From Planctomycetota bacterium (GTDB lineage Bacteria > Planctomycetota > UBA8742 > UBA2392), in NCBI GenBank assembly GCA_020845475.1, contig JADLFN010000056.1, positions 1 to 58,940 on the forward strand: a DNA stretch of 58,940 bases. Reading direction: 5' to 3'. A program made the translations under genes and the position numbers. The notes under the pieces were generated by a model, which saw only the letters and a list, made by a program, of their open reading frames with translations, was not told where the DNA came from and did not search any database. Positions 42,785 through 52,853 of this stretch are shown here, in pieces. Each line of letters starts with the position of its first letter. Position 1 is the stretch's first letter.

Positions 42785-42845
42785 CATAAAGAGCATAAAA
42801 CATCAAATTACAAAAAACAAGCAAAAAACGAAATATCGTCGCCCG
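42785..42845 (-). promoter_or_regulatory. AT-rich upstream region of the pilin gene
   Basis: The block just upstream of the pilin gene is strikingly AT-rich in an otherwise GC-rich window, with A-tracts and, on the minus strand, a TTGTAA...TTATGA pair at 18-base spacing. This resembles an UP-element plus promoter. A short GCTC...GAGC inverted repeat lies at the transcribed side. Position of transcription start is not established. Confidence 0.3.
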
Positions 42846-42914
42846 CGTGTTGATTCAGCCAGCGCGCGCGCCGGGGTTGTGTGTTGACGCGATACTTTGC
42901 GAGCAAGCGTTGTC

Positions 42915-44315
42915 TTAGGCGGCTGGCAGGGTGATGGTGAACGTGCTGCCCTTGCCTAGTTCGCTCTCGGCTTCGGCTTTGCCGCCATGGCGAAGGGCTA
43001 CGTGCTTGACGATGCTCAAACCAAGTCCTGTGCCTCCCAGGGCGCGCGAGCGCGCCTGATCGACGCGATAAAATCGTTCAAATACCCGATGTAGAGATTC
43101 CTGGGGAATACCGATGCCGCTGTCGGTGACACTGATCGTGAGCTGACCATCTTCACGTGTTACGGCCACGGCGACCTTGCTTCCTTCACTTGAATACTTG
43201 ATGGCGTTGTCGATGAGGTTCTCAACGGCTTCGCTCATGTCGTGGTCATTCACGAACGCATCGGCCGCTGCTTCGACGCGCGTGAACTCAAGTGTGACGT
43301 TCCGCTTCTGGGCGCGATCACGGAATTGCGCCACAACCCGCTCCACGAGCTTGTTCAAATCCTGACGCTGGCGTTCGTCATCGTGCGGGCTGCTTTCCAG
43401 GCGTGAAATGTCGAGAATGTCTGAAACGAGCGCGGTCAGGCGTTGCGCATTGCTATGGATTTTTTCAAGGAATGGCGCGCGCGCGGTGGGGTCATCCACG
43501 GCGCCGTCAATCAAGGTCTCCACATAGGCCTTGATGCTGGTCAAGGGCGTCTTCAGCTCGTGGCTTACGTCAGCAAGGAAGTCGCGACGCATCTGGTCCA
43601 GACGCTTGTCTTCCGTCCGGTCCCGCACCAGCAGCACTGCAAGTTTGCCTCCGCCCGCGACTTCAAACAGCGGCGTGGCCACAATCTCAAGCGTCTGGGT
43701 GGTTGCTCCCGCGCCCTGTTCAATGCGCACGCTGCCAGGTTCGCTCAGGATCAGCAGTTGCTTGAGCAGTTCATCCACTTCCGCGTGACGCACGCTCTGC
43801 CACAGCGGCCGGCCCTCAAGTTGCGCGGCCGATTGCCCAAGCAGGCGCGTAGCCGCGCGATTGACCAGAGCGACATTGCCTTCTGCGTCCACCAGAAGCA
43901 GCCCGTCGGAAACATTTTCCATGATGCTGGCAAGCTCGCGAGTGCGGGCCTCGATTTCCTCTACGCGGTTTTGGAGTTGCACGCTCATGGCGTTGAAGGC
44001 GGAGGCCAGCGCAGCGAAGTCGCCTTGTTCGTCAAGCCGTTCCTTGAAGTCGCCGCGGGCAATTCCCTCCGCCGCACGCCTCATGCCCTCGACGGGCCCG
44101 GAGATCATGCGTGCTGTCAGGAAGCTGATGACCATGCCGGCAAGCAGCAGGGCGCCGCTGGCTGTGAGCAGCACCACGCGCACCGACTCAAGCTGAGCGG
44201 GCTGAATGGCAGCCTTGAGCGAAAGTTCAACGTAGCCCAGAGAGGCAACGAAGAAAATCAGCACCGCCACGGTGTTGATTGAAAAAATGCGCCAGAACAG
44301 GCGTGAACGTAGCAT
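42915..44315 (-). CDS. phoR: PhoR-type sensor histidine kinase
   Basis: 466 residues. Two N-terminal membrane helices (about 8-28 and 45-65) are followed by HAMP, a PAS domain (ASIMENVSDGLLLVDAEGNV), and a HisKA domain with the phospho-His in DVSHELKTPLTSIKAYVETL. The catalytic ATPase domain has the N box ENLIDNAIKYS, G1 DSGIGIP and G2 GGTGLGLSIVKH. It phosphorylates PhoB under phosphate limitation. The start is uncertain: an ATG at 44315 fits the family, while a GTG at 44357 would lie 3 bases beyond the phoB stop. It is the last gene of phoU-phoB-phoR. Confidence 0.93.
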   Translation of the reverse strand: MLRSRLFWRIFSINTVAVLIFFVASLGYVELSLKAAIQPAQLESVRVVLLTASGALLLAGMVISFLTARMISGPVEGMRRAAEGIARGDFKERLDEQGDFAALASAFNAMSVQLQNRVEEIEARTRELASIMENVSDGLLLVDAEGNVALVNRAATRLLGQSAAQLEGRPLWQSVRHAEVDELLKQLLILSEPGSVRIEQGAGATTQTLEIVATPLFEVAGGGKLAVLLVRDRTEDKRLDQMRRDFLADVSHELKTPLTSIKAYVETLIDGAVDDPTARAPFLEKIHSNAQRLTALVSDILDISRLESSPHDDERQRQDLNKLVERVVAQFRDRAQKRNVTLEFTRVEAAADAFVNDHDMSEAVENLIDNAIKYSSEGSKVAVAVTREDGQLTISVTDSGIGIPQESLHRVFERFYRVDQARSRALGGTGLGLSIVKHVALRHGGKAEAESELGKGSTFTITLPAA

Positions 44316-44360
44316 GAAGGGGAGTCTATCAGCGCCCATCGCTCTCGCGATGGCCACGGA

Positions 44361-45071
44361 TCATTCTTCTTCCATGCGGTAGCCAACGCCGCGCACCGTG
44401 ATGATCAGTTTGCCCACATCGCCGAGCTTGCGGCGCAGCGCGCCCACGTGCACGTCGATGTTGCGCTCGGTTACGAATACGTCGGGCCCGACCACCGCGT
44501 TCAGCAACTGGTCGCGTGTGAACACTCGCCCGCGGCGCTGCATCAAGTGGCGCAGCAGCTTGAACTCAGAGAGCGTCAACGTCAGGGCTTCGCCGTTTAC
44601 CGACACCTCGTGGCGCTGGGCATCAAGGTGAATTGCGCCCAATGTGAGTACTTCAGCGGACGCGGCTTCTGCTTTTCCCGGTTCGTTGCGACGTAGGACG
44701 GCCTTGATGCGCGCGAGCAGTTCAATGGGCGAGAAAGGCTTGGGTACGTAGTCGTCAGCGCCCAGGGTCAGGCCGAGCACAATATCCGCCTCGGTGCCCT
44801 TGGCAGTCAGCATGATGATCGGGATGGCCTTGGTGCGCTCTTGGCCGCGCAGGCGCCGGCATACTTCAAGCCCATCCATGCGCGGCAGCATCAGATCCAG
44901 CAAGATCAGGTCGGGAAGGCGGGCGGACGCAGCCTCCAGGCCCTTTTCGCCGCTCTCGGCCATCCAGACGTCAAAGCCGTTCTTGGATAGGTTGTATTTC
45001 AGGATTTCAAGGATGTCGGACTCATCCTCGATGATCAGGATTGTGCGTTTCTTTGGCGGCTGGGTCGTCAC
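44361..45071 (-). CDS. phoB: Phosphate regulon response regulator
   Basis: 236 residues. An N-terminal receiver has DE at 16-17, phospho-acceptor Asp in LLDLMLPRMDG and Lys in DDYVPKPFS. The C-terminal winged-helix DNA-binding domain of OmpR/PhoB type shows LTLSEFKLLRHLMQ and ERNIDVHVGALRRKLG. It activates genes with Pho boxes on low phosphate. Its GTG start overlaps the phoU stop by 4 bases. The likely target site lies upstream of phoU. Confidence 0.95.
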   Translation of the reverse strand: MTTQPPKKRTILIIEDESDILEILKYNLSKNGFDVWMAESGEKGLEAASARLPDLILLDLMLPRMDGLEVCRRLRGQERTKAIPIIMLTAKGTEADIVLGLTLGADDYVPKPFSPIELLARIKAVLRRNEPGKAEAASAEVLTLGAIHLDAQRHEVSVNGEALTLTLSEFKLLRHLMQRRGRVFTRDQLLNAVVGPDVFVTERNIDVHVGALRRKLGDVGKLIITVRGVGYRMEEE

Positions 45072-45766
45072 GCCTTGGTCCCTTCGTTTTCTTCGCGGTC
45101 TTTGGTCTGGTGCTGGATTCTTCCAGTCACGATGTAGATCACCTGTTCGGCCACGTCGGTGGCGCGGTCAGCCGCGCGTTCGAGGTGGCGGCACAGGTTC
45201 ATAGCCTGCAATGCGTCTTCAACCTGATCGGGGTGAAACTTGATGAACTCGATCAGTTTCTTGTTCATCTTGCGGTAGGCCTGATCGACATACGTGTCCA
45301 TGCTCAGCACTTCCTGCGCTTTATCTACAGAAAGCTCGACAAATGCCTGAAGGGCTTTGTCCAGCATGTCCACGACGTTTTTGCCGATCGTTTCGTAATC
45401 GAGTTCAACGTTCAATGGCGGCCGCTTGGCGAGGTTCTTCACGCGGCGTGCGATGTTGGCGGCAACGTCGCCGGTACGCTCGATCGTGCTGTTGATCTTG
45501 ATGACGCTGGTGACAAAGCGCAGGTCACTGGCGACGGGCTGATATAGCGCAAGCAGCTTGAGGCACTCTTCTTCCACGCGCAGTTCGCGGTCATGAAGCG
45601 GTCTGTCGGCATCAATGACCTGCTGCGCCAGTTCCGGGTCGCGCTTGGTCAGGGCCGAAACAGCCTTGCGTATGGCGGCCAGCGCCAAGGCACCGGTATT
45701 CAACATGTCGCGCTTGAGCAATTCGAGCTCGCGGGTGAAGTGGCGTTCCATCGTTGTGTATCCCAC
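45068..45766 (-). CDS. phoU: Phosphate transport system regulator
   Basis: 232 residues, typical of PhoU, with two three-helix repeats. Metal-binding-type acidic motifs appear as ERTGDVAANIARR and ERAADRATDVAEQ. PhoU damps PhoR kinase activity and phosphate import when phosphate is ample. The GTG at 45766 has AGGAGA 7 bases upstream. It is the first gene of the operon, with phoB overlapping its stop. Confidence 0.95.
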   Translation of the reverse strand: MGYTTMERHFTRELELLKRDMLNTGALALAAIRKAVSALTKRDPELAQQVIDADRPLHDRELRVEEECLKLLALYQPVASDLRFVTSVIKINSTIERTGDVAANIARRVKNLAKRPPLNVELDYETIGKNVVDMLDKALQAFVELSVDKAQEVLSMDTYVDQAYRKMNKKLIEFIKFHPDQVEDALQAMNLCRHLERAADRATDVAEQVIYIVTGRIQHQTKDREENEGTKA

Positions 45767-45844
45767 AGCGCGCTCTCCTACGCCGGGAAGAGCCCTCCGG
45801 GCCGCGCCAGGGCCTTCCTTTGCGCGGTCTTGATACCCGATTGA

Positions 45845-45873
45845 AGTAAAGAGAATGTCAAGAACCGTTCAAG
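45845..45873 (-). promoter_or_regulatory. Pho-box-like array: three 7-mers at 11-bp spacing
   Basis: On the minus strand the half-sites read CTTGAAC, CTTGACA and CTTTACT, each separated by 4 bases (GGTT, TTCT). This gives an exact 11-bp period, as in PhoB/PhoP boxes. The array lies about 80 bases upstream of the phoU start. The middle copy contains a TTGACA that could double as a -35. It is the best candidate for autoregulation of the operon. Confidence 0.55.
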
Positions 45874-45960
45874 CCGGAAATAATCGTTAGGACGGAGGGT
45901 AATCGGGAACGCATCCACAGCGGATTTACCGGAGCGAGCACCGCAGATGCCCGAAAGCCG

Positions 45961-45988
45961 ATATCCGATTTCCGCCAACGGATATAAC
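45961..45988 (+). promoter_or_regulatory. Putative promoter/operator for the moxR operon
   Basis: ATATCCG (45961-45967) and CGGATAT (45979-45985) form a 7-bp inverted repeat around 11 bases. TATAAC at 45983-45988 overlaps the right arm and could be a -10, 24 bases before the moxR ATG. No convincing -35 is seen. A repressor binding over the promoter is possible. Confidence 0.35.
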
Positions 45989-46012
45989 GTGGTCACAACA
46001 CAGGGACGAACC

Positions 46013-47014
<1,002 letters not shown>

Positions 47015-47019
47015 GCCCA

Positions 47020-47895
47020 ATGCCTGAACTTCCTGAAGTCGAGGTCACACGCCGCGAGATTCTGCCCGTGCTGGTTGGGCGCCGCATCGCGCGCGTTCAC
47101 ACTACCAGGCCCAGTTACTTTTTTCTGACGCCGCCACGCACGCTCATAAAGCGGCTGGCGGGGCGCACGGCGCGCGAGCTCGTGCGCCATGGCAAGTACC
47201 TGCAAGTGCTGCTCGATAACGGAAACACATTGGTGCTGCACCTCGGCATGACCGGCCAGCTCTTCGCCGCAGGCACAAAAAGCCCGCGCCTGCTCAGCGC
47301 CAATCAGCGCGGCACACTTGATCCTGACGCTCTGGCGGCTTTCAAGCCGGACAAACATACGCACTTGCGGCTGGAATTCGCCGACGGCGGGCCGGACTTG
47401 ATGTTTCGCGACACGCGCAAGTTCGGCAAAGTGCTCTTGCTGGCCCGCGGCAAAAAGGACGCGCGGCTGGAGAAGCTCGGCGTGGATGCCCTCAATGCCA
47501 CGGGTGAGGAGTTATTTGAAGCCGCGCGTTCGCGGCGCATCCCGATAAAGTCGCTGCTGCTCAATCAGGAGGTGATTGCGGGCATCGGCAATATTTACGC
47601 CGATGAAGGCCTGTTCCTTGCCCAAGTTCGCCCCACGCGCGCAGCAAGCCGCGTTTCGCTTGAGCAATGCCGGGCCATCGTGGATGCGTGCAGGCGCGTG
47701 ATGCTGCGCAGCATAGAGACCGGCGGCAGCTCAATCTCTGACTATGTTCGGCCAAGCGGCCAGGACGGTGGCTATCAGGATGAGCGCAAAGTGTATGCGC
47801 GCGAGGGCGGGCCATGTCCGGTGTGCGGAGCAAGAATCAAGCGCGTGGTGCTGGGTGCGCGATCGGCGCACTATTGTTCACGATGCCAGAAGTAA
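47020..47895 (+). CDS. mutM: Formamidopyrimidine-DNA glycosylase
   Basis: 291 residues. The mature N-terminal Pro2-Glu3 catalytic pair (MPELPEVEV) is intact. The H2TH region includes QEVIAGIGNIYADEGLF, and the C-terminal zinc finger is CPVC-x16-CSRC. The enzyme removes 8-oxoguanine and formamidopyrimidines and cuts the strand. An insertion around residues 85-110 lengthens the N-terminal domain slightly. It starts 5 bases after moxR, so translation is coupled. Confidence 0.94.
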   Translation: MPELPEVEVTRREILPVLVGRRIARVHTTRPSYFFLTPPRTLIKRLAGRTARELVRHGKYLQVLLDNGNTLVLHLGMTGQLFAAGTKSPRLLSANQRGTLDPDALAAFKPDKHTHLRLEFADGGPDLMFRDTRKFGKVLLLARGKKDARLEKLGVDALNATGEELFEAARSRRIPIKSLLLNQEVIAGIGNIYADEGLFLAQVRPTRAASRVSLEQCRAIVDACRRVMLRSIETGGSSISDYVRPSGQDGGYQDERKVYAREGGPCPVCGARIKRVVLGARSAHYCSRCQK

Positions 47896-47956
47896 GGTGC
47901 CCGATTGACCTTATGCCCTCGGCTAGGAAAACTGGCGCGCCACGGGCGGGGAATTC

Positions 47957-49474
47957 ATGCTGAGCCTTGCAGAGCTGCGGCACGCGGCGGTTGCGCTTTC
48001 TGACCTTTCGGGTTGGAAGGTGCAGCGCATTGTGCAGCCGGATGACGCCAACCTCTATTTCACGTTTTACGGCTACGACGAAGACAAGTCGGATGGCGTC
48101 AAGCGCCATCTGCGCCTGTGCTGCAAGGGCGAGTTGGCTCACGTGGGCGAGATTGACGATCTGCCCAAGGCACCGGCCAATCCGCCCTCGTTTTGCTCGC
48201 TGCTGCGCACGAAACTTGAGCGCGCGCGCTTCATGGGCGCGAGCATCAAACACGAAGATCGCCTGCTCGCGCTGCGCTTCAAGACCAAGGACGACGAATA
48301 CGAACTCGTGCTTTCCATTCTCGGCTCGCGCAGCAACAGCTATTTCATGGATGGCAACGGCGTCCTGCGCGGCGCCATTCGTGCCCTCGAAGACACTAGG
48401 CGCGAGTTGCAGATTGGAAAGCCCTGGACCAACCCGGAGTCGTTACCGCCTGATGAGGGCATGGACCGTTGGGCCGAAGCTGAGGATGCTGAGTTGCTTC
48501 GAGAGATCGGCGACACCTACCGCCGCCTTGAAGGCGAAAGCGAAACCACCGAGCTCAAGCGCCGAATTGAAAGCGTTCTTCGCCGTAGCTCCGAGTTCCT
48601 TGAGCACAAGATTGCCAAGCTCGAAAAAGAACTCCACGACGCCGAGGATGCCCGCGCGCTGAAGAAAGAGGGCGAGCTGCTCAAGAGCGTGATGCACAAG
48701 ATCAAGCCCGGCGACAACGAAGTCGTCGCCGAGGATTACGAAACCGGCGCCGAGCTGCATATCCCGCTGAACCCGGCACTCAGCGCGGCTGATAACCTGA
48801 AAGTGTTTTTCAAGAAGTACCACAAGGGCCTGACCGGCGCGAACATGCTCGGCCAGCAGATTGAGGTCGTGCGCAGCACGCTGGCCGACGTGCACAGACT
48901 CTTGAGTGAGTTCGAGCAGCTCAACGCCAGCGGTTTCCTTGACGCGGCTATGATCCGCGAATTCGCGCAGCGTGGCGCGATCAAGAGCATGCTGCAGAAG
49001 TATTACCCGGAGTCGCGGCGCATCACCAAGCCGCCCAAAAGCAAACCCAAGAAGAAGGAAGTACCAGGCAAGCTCAAGCCGCGCCGCTATGCCACGGCGG
49101 AAGGGCTCGAAGTGTGGGTGGGCAAGAGCGACGAGGGCAACGATTACCTGACGACGAAACTGGCCGACGGCACAGACCTGTTTTTCCACCTCGAAGGCTG
49201 GCCGGGCAGTCACGTTGTTCTGAGGCTCAACGGCCGCAAAGACCCGCCGCCGGACGCCCTGCTCGACGCCTGCGAACTGGCGGTCTATTACAGCAAGCAG
49301 AAAGGCGCCAGCCGCGCCAACGTGCACGTGGCGGCGATCAAGGACGTAAAGAAACCCTCAGGCGCAAAGCCGGGGCTGGTGTATGTGAACCGCGGCAAAA
49401 CGATTGCCCTGCGCCACGAGCCCAAGCGGCTGGAGCGCGTGCTGGGCGCGGTGATTAAAGAAGAAGGCAAGTAG
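47957..49474 (+). CDS. rqcH: RqcH/NFACT-family ribosome quality-control protein
   Basis: 505 residues, somewhat shorter than typical RqcH (about 570). The N-terminal NFACT-N region starts at residue 1, a coiled coil spans about 170-310 (EHKIAKLEKELHDAED), a basic linker follows, and the C-terminal NFACT-R (DUF814) region shows TDLFFHLEGWPGSHVVL and SKQKGASRANVHVAAI. Family members bind split 60S/50S ribosomes with stalled peptidyl-tRNA and add Ala tails. It lies 61 bases downstream of mutM on the same strand. Confidence 0.85.
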   Translation: MLSLAELRHAAVALSDLSGWKVQRIVQPDDANLYFTFYGYDEDKSDGVKRHLRLCCKGELAHVGEIDDLPKAPANPPSFCSLLRTKLERARFMGASIKHEDRLLALRFKTKDDEYELVLSILGSRSNSYFMDGNGVLRGAIRALEDTRRELQIGKPWTNPESLPPDEGMDRWAEAEDAELLREIGDTYRRLEGESETTELKRRIESVLRRSSEFLEHKIAKLEKELHDAEDARALKKEGELLKSVMHKIKPGDNEVVAEDYETGAELHIPLNPALSAADNLKVFFKKYHKGLTGANMLGQQIEVVRSTLADVHRLLSEFEQLNASGFLDAAMIREFAQRGAIKSMLQKYYPESRRITKPPKSKPKKKEVPGKLKPRRYATAEGLEVWVGKSDEGNDYLTTKLADGTDLFFHLEGWPGSHVVLRLNGRKDPPPDALLDACELAVYYSKQKGASRANVHVAAIKDVKKPSGAKPGLVYVNRGKTIALRHEPKRLERVLGAVIKEEGK

Positions 49475-49606
49475 CACGGGCCTCCCGGCCCGCGTAGAGA
49501 ATCTTCCGCTAGGGCGAACGCGCGATGCTTCCTCTCGCCGTGAAAGTCGGAGACTGGTTCACAAGTCCTGATGAACGTTAATCCGGCAGTGTCGTTTAGT
49601 AGAGCA

Positions 49607-50233
49607 ATGAGAACTTCTTTTGGTCTACAAGTCGTCTTCATTGTGTCGCTGCTATTGCTTGGGTGCGCCGAACCCGTCGAACCGGATGTCGCTAGGAGTT
49701 CCTGTGGAGCGGGCGCAAGAGCACACGACGCGACGCCAACCGAGAATCAAGCGAAATCGACGCCTGAAAGCCAAGCCGACAGAAATGGACAGTCGAATTC
49801 GAGCGGGGGCACTTTGGTGCCAGCACCGCCAACTGAACGCAAGCCCGATCCACTCACGCCCGAAGAACGGAAGCGCCTACGCGAGGTTTGGGCGGACGAA
49901 CTGCGTGAACGAGGGCGGCGCCTGGCCCAGCAAGCACAGGAATTCAAGGAATTGCGGCGGGCCATTCGCCAGAGCATCGAGAACCAGCGCTACCTTGAAA
50001 GCGAATTGAAGAGATTGGATCGAAAAGGGGCTGCGGGCGAGGAGCGTGATAGAGTCGTGCGCGAGTTGGAGGAAGAACAAACGGCCTGCTCGGAACTGGA
50101 GAGCCGGATGAACTCGCTGGATACAGACGAGCTTCAGGCATATATGGCGAGCACGCCTGGGTTACTTCGAATGCCGTTTGGCGAAGGTCCATTTGGGCCG
50201 TGGCGTGTCGGGGGTGAGCCCGCCCGGCCTTGA
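49607..50233 (+). CDS. Coiled-coil lipoprotein of unknown function
   Basis: 208 residues. The lipoprotein signal has lipobox LLLGC. A Ser/Ala/Gln-rich linker is followed by a highly charged coiled coil from about residue 75 to 165 (ERGRRLAQQAQEFKELRR, ERDRVVRELEEEQTACSEL). No enzyme motif is present. The ATG at 49607 is chosen because it starts just before the signal segment, but 49571 is also in frame. The GTG-started gene follows 41 bases later. Confidence 0.65.
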   Translation: MRTSFGLQVVFIVSLLLLGCAEPVEPDVARSSCGAGARAHDATPTENQAKSTPESQADRNGQSNSSGGTLVPAPPTERKPDPLTPEERKRLREVWADELRERGRRLAQQAQEFKELRRAIRQSIENQRYLESELKRLDRKGAAGEERDRVVRELEEEQTACSELESRMNSLDTDELQAYMASTPGLLRMPFGEGPFGPWRVGGEPARP

Positions 50234-50274
50234 GCGGATACAAGGCGCGATGACCAACGAAAAGGGGAATCAAC

Positions 50275-50808
50275 GTGGCTGGAGTTCCCGAGTGGAATCA
50301 CCAACCCAAAACGCCTGACCAGGGCAAGCGACTGATGGTTGGCGTTGGTGGTTGCCTTGTGGTGGCACTCGCCGCGGTTTTCACGTTGTGGTTTGTCCAA
50401 TGTGGCTTGCCAGCGATGGACAGATCGCGCCGTGACAGCGAAATGCTGAGAAGGAAGGAGTGGCACGAGATCACTTCAAGCATGCCAAGCACTCGCGTGG
50501 AATTGCTTGAACGGCTACGCGCAGTCACGTCCGACCGATACATCGCCGAACTGGAGCAAACCAAACTGAGTGACAAGGCTTGCTCGGATTGGTTGCGTAC
50601 ACTGCGACATGAAAACCCCAAGGCCCGATTTCACACTCATGCCGGGATGAAATCCGTGCACGACATCAGTGCCTCGTCTATCGCGGAAGTGATTAAGATA
50701 AGCACGCTTTACACCTCAGGGATGTGCGGAGTTCTTGATGCTGAATCAGACTACGTCTTGATTGCACCCGACGGCAAAGTGCTTGCGTGGAGGTGGGTGG
50801 GGGACTGA
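50275..50808 (+). CDS. Small single-pass membrane protein of unknown function
   Basis: 177 residues from a GTG with AGGGGA upstream. A transmembrane helix (about 20-40) is followed by a soluble outer domain containing TRVELLERLRAVTSDRYIAEL and a late strand-rich part (SDYVLIAPDGKVLAWRWVG). I recognise no family. It is convergent with selB, and the stops are 7 bases apart. Confidence 0.65.
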   Translation: MAGVPEWNHQPKTPDQGKRLMVGVGGCLVVALAAVFTLWFVQCGLPAMDRSRRDSEMLRRKEWHEITSSMPSTRVELLERLRAVTSDRYIAELEQTKLSDKACSDWLRTLRHENPKARFHTHAGMKSVHDISASSIAEVIKISTLYTSGMCGVLDAESDYVLIAPDGKVLAWRWVGD

Positions 50809-50815
50809 CCGCGAC

Positions 50816-52744
50816 CTACTTCAACGTCCGCACGCCCTTTACGTTGCGCGTGACGCCTTGTGCGTCCATGTACTCCAGCAGCGGGATCAGGAACTTGCGC
50901 GAAGTCGGCAGCACTTCCTTGAAATCCTTGGCCGCGGCTTCGCCTTTGCCCTTCAAGAAGTCGCGAATCGACTTCTCGGCGAACTCCAGCGCCTTCGTTG
51001 AGAACAGCACGCCTTCGTGCAGCACCTTCGCGCGGCCGCTTCCCACCAGATAGTCCACGGCCGTTTGTGTGGCCGCCTCGTTTTGGCCCGCTGCCTTGGC
51101 CAGCTCATTGAGCGTGGGCGGGTTGAGCATGGAGTCCTCAAGTTGCTTGGCGATCGTTTCCACAATCGCTTTCTCCGATGCACTCAGCACGCCGCCGCGC
51201 CCTGGCAAGCCCAGCAACTCCCCGCGCTGCTCGACTTTTCCTTCGGCCACAGCCGCGCTGATCAGGGCGGTGAACGCGCCGCCGCCCAGCCCCATCTGCG
51301 CCTGTACGCTGGCCGTCTTCAAGCCCAGCGCGGCTTTGTTCTTGTCGTGGAATTGCGCCAGCAGCGCCACGAGCTTTCCAAGCGCGTTGGCGCGCGCCTG
51401 CCTGTGCACCAGGTGGCGGCCAGAGGCCTCTACTTCGCCGCCCAAAACCGCCTGCGCCAGCAGCGGCTCAAGCGCGGCTTCACTGACCTCGACCACCTGC
51501 ACAAGGTGCCCGCGGTCGAGCCCTTCGGGCCCGGCTTCTGCCACAGCGAGCGCAACGCGCTTCAACGGTGACTCGATGGCGCCATGCCATTGCTCGAGGC
51601 GAGCCAGCGCTTCGGGCGTTCGCGCGAGTTGGTCGGCCTCGCGGTGAATCACGCGCCCGCCGCCCAGGGTGATGGCCGGCGAAGGCAGGCGCAGGATGAA
51701 ATGGTCGCCCGCGCCAGCCACGACCGGCGCTTCAAGCATGACTTCACACAGGCAGCGCTCGCCCGGATTCAGCGTTGGCCGGTCGAGGAAAAAAACGTGT
51801 CCGAAGAGTTCGCTCGTGCCCACGTGGAATTTCACTTCGGCCCGGTGCTTCAGCGGGCGCGGCACGGAAGGCAGCAGCGCCAACTCAAGGCTGAAAAAGC
51901 GGCTGGGCTCGAAGATGCCCGGCTCGGCCACGGTGTCGCCGCGGTGGCATTTGTCGTGGTCGATGCTGCCCAGGTTCAACGCCGTGCTATGGCCCGCGCG
52001 CGCTTCTTCAATGGTGGTGTGGTAGGCCTGGATGCCGCGCACTTTGCCCTTTTGTTCGCCCGGCAGCACGGCAACAACGTCGCCGAGTTTCACGTGGCCG
52101 CTGACGGGGATGCCGGTCAGCACCGCACCCTGGCCCTTGGCCGAGAACACGCGCTGCACTGGCATTCGGAAGGGGCCGGCCGTGTCCTTGGGTGTGGTCT
52201 GGTCGATCGCCTTGCCCAATTCGGCCCAGAGTTTGTCGAGGCCTTGACGTGTCAAGGCGCTGACCGGGACTACCGGCGCGTTCTCAAGAAACGTGCCCTT
52301 CACGGCATCCAGCGCATCCTGCGTAGCGATTTCGAGCGTGTCGGCATCAACAAGATCGCACTTGTTAAGCGCAATCACGCCATGCTTGAGCCCAAGCAGG
52401 CTGAGAATTTCAATGTGCTCGCGCGTTTGCGGCATCACGCCGTCGTCGGCGGCGACCACGAGCAATACGATGTCAATGCCCGTGGCACCGGCGATCATGT
52501 TTTTCACGAACGCTTCGTGGCCCGGCACGTCAATCATGCCGATGCGGTACTTGCCCTCGAACACGAAGTTGGAAAAGCCGAGGTCGATGGTCATGCCGCG
52601 CTCGAGCTCTTCGGCGAGGCGCGTGGGGTTCTTGCCCGTCAGCGATTGCACGAGCGTGCTCTTGCCATGGTCAATGTGGCCGGCGGTGCCAATGACGACG
52701 TTGCGTATGGCGGTGGGGGCTTCAGGTGTCTGGGCTTCGGGCAT
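50816..52744 (-). CDS. selB: Selenocysteine-specific elongation factor
   Basis: 642 residues, the size of SelB. GTPase motifs: G1 GHIDHGKST, the SelB-typical RLAEELERGMTIDLGF, G3 DVPGHE, G4 NKCD. Domains 2-3 follow, and the C-terminal 250 residues hold the winged-helix repeats that bind the SECIS hairpin. SelB delivers Sec-tRNA to UGA codons, so the organism likely makes selenoproteins. No selA, selD or selC is seen in the window. The gene is minus-strand, flanked by unrelated plus-strand genes. Confidence 0.93.
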   Translation of the reverse strand: MPEAQTPEAPTAIRNVVIGTAGHIDHGKSTLVQSLTGKNPTRLAEELERGMTIDLGFSNFVFEGKYRIGMIDVPGHEAFVKNMIAGATGIDIVLLVVAADDGVMPQTREHIEILSLLGLKHGVIALNKCDLVDADTLEIATQDALDAVKGTFLENAPVVPVSALTRQGLDKLWAELGKAIDQTTPKDTAGPFRMPVQRVFSAKGQGAVLTGIPVSGHVKLGDVVAVLPGEQKGKVRGIQAYHTTIEEARAGHSTALNLGSIDHDKCHRGDTVAEPGIFEPSRFFSLELALLPSVPRPLKHRAEVKFHVGTSELFGHVFFLDRPTLNPGERCLCEVMLEAPVVAGAGDHFILRLPSPAITLGGGRVIHREADQLARTPEALARLEQWHGAIESPLKRVALAVAEAGPEGLDRGHLVQVVEVSEAALEPLLAQAVLGGEVEASGRHLVHRQARANALGKLVALLAQFHDKNKAALGLKTASVQAQMGLGGGAFTALISAAVAEGKVEQRGELLGLPGRGGVLSASEKAIVETIAKQLEDSMLNPPTLNELAKAAGQNEAATQTAVDYLVGSGRAKVLHEGVLFSTKALEFAEKSIRDFLKGKGEAAAKDFKEVLPTSRKFLIPLLEYMDAQGVTRNVKGVRTLK

Positions 52745-52750
52745 GAGCGG

Positions 52751-52782
52751 GATTGTCGATTCTGGATTGACGATTGTCGATT
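52751..52782. repeat. GATTGTCGATT direct repeat upstream of selB
   Basis: The 11-mer gattgtcgatt occurs exactly at 52751-52761 and 52772-52782, separated by 21 bases, with related GATTGAC and ATTCGAAGAT words nearby. It occupies the divergent region between selB and the thiamine-binding-type gene. Confidence 0.55.
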
Positions 52783-52853
52783 ACAGAACGTTTCAATCGA
52801 CATTCGAAGATTGGCAGTCGAAAATCAATACGGGTTCTCCAAAGGACAAACAC

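Noticed and set aside
52745..52853. Thiamine (TPP) riboswitch before the MTH1187-type gene
   Set aside because: No conserved TPP-box core (such as CUGAGA) is present in the short upstream region.
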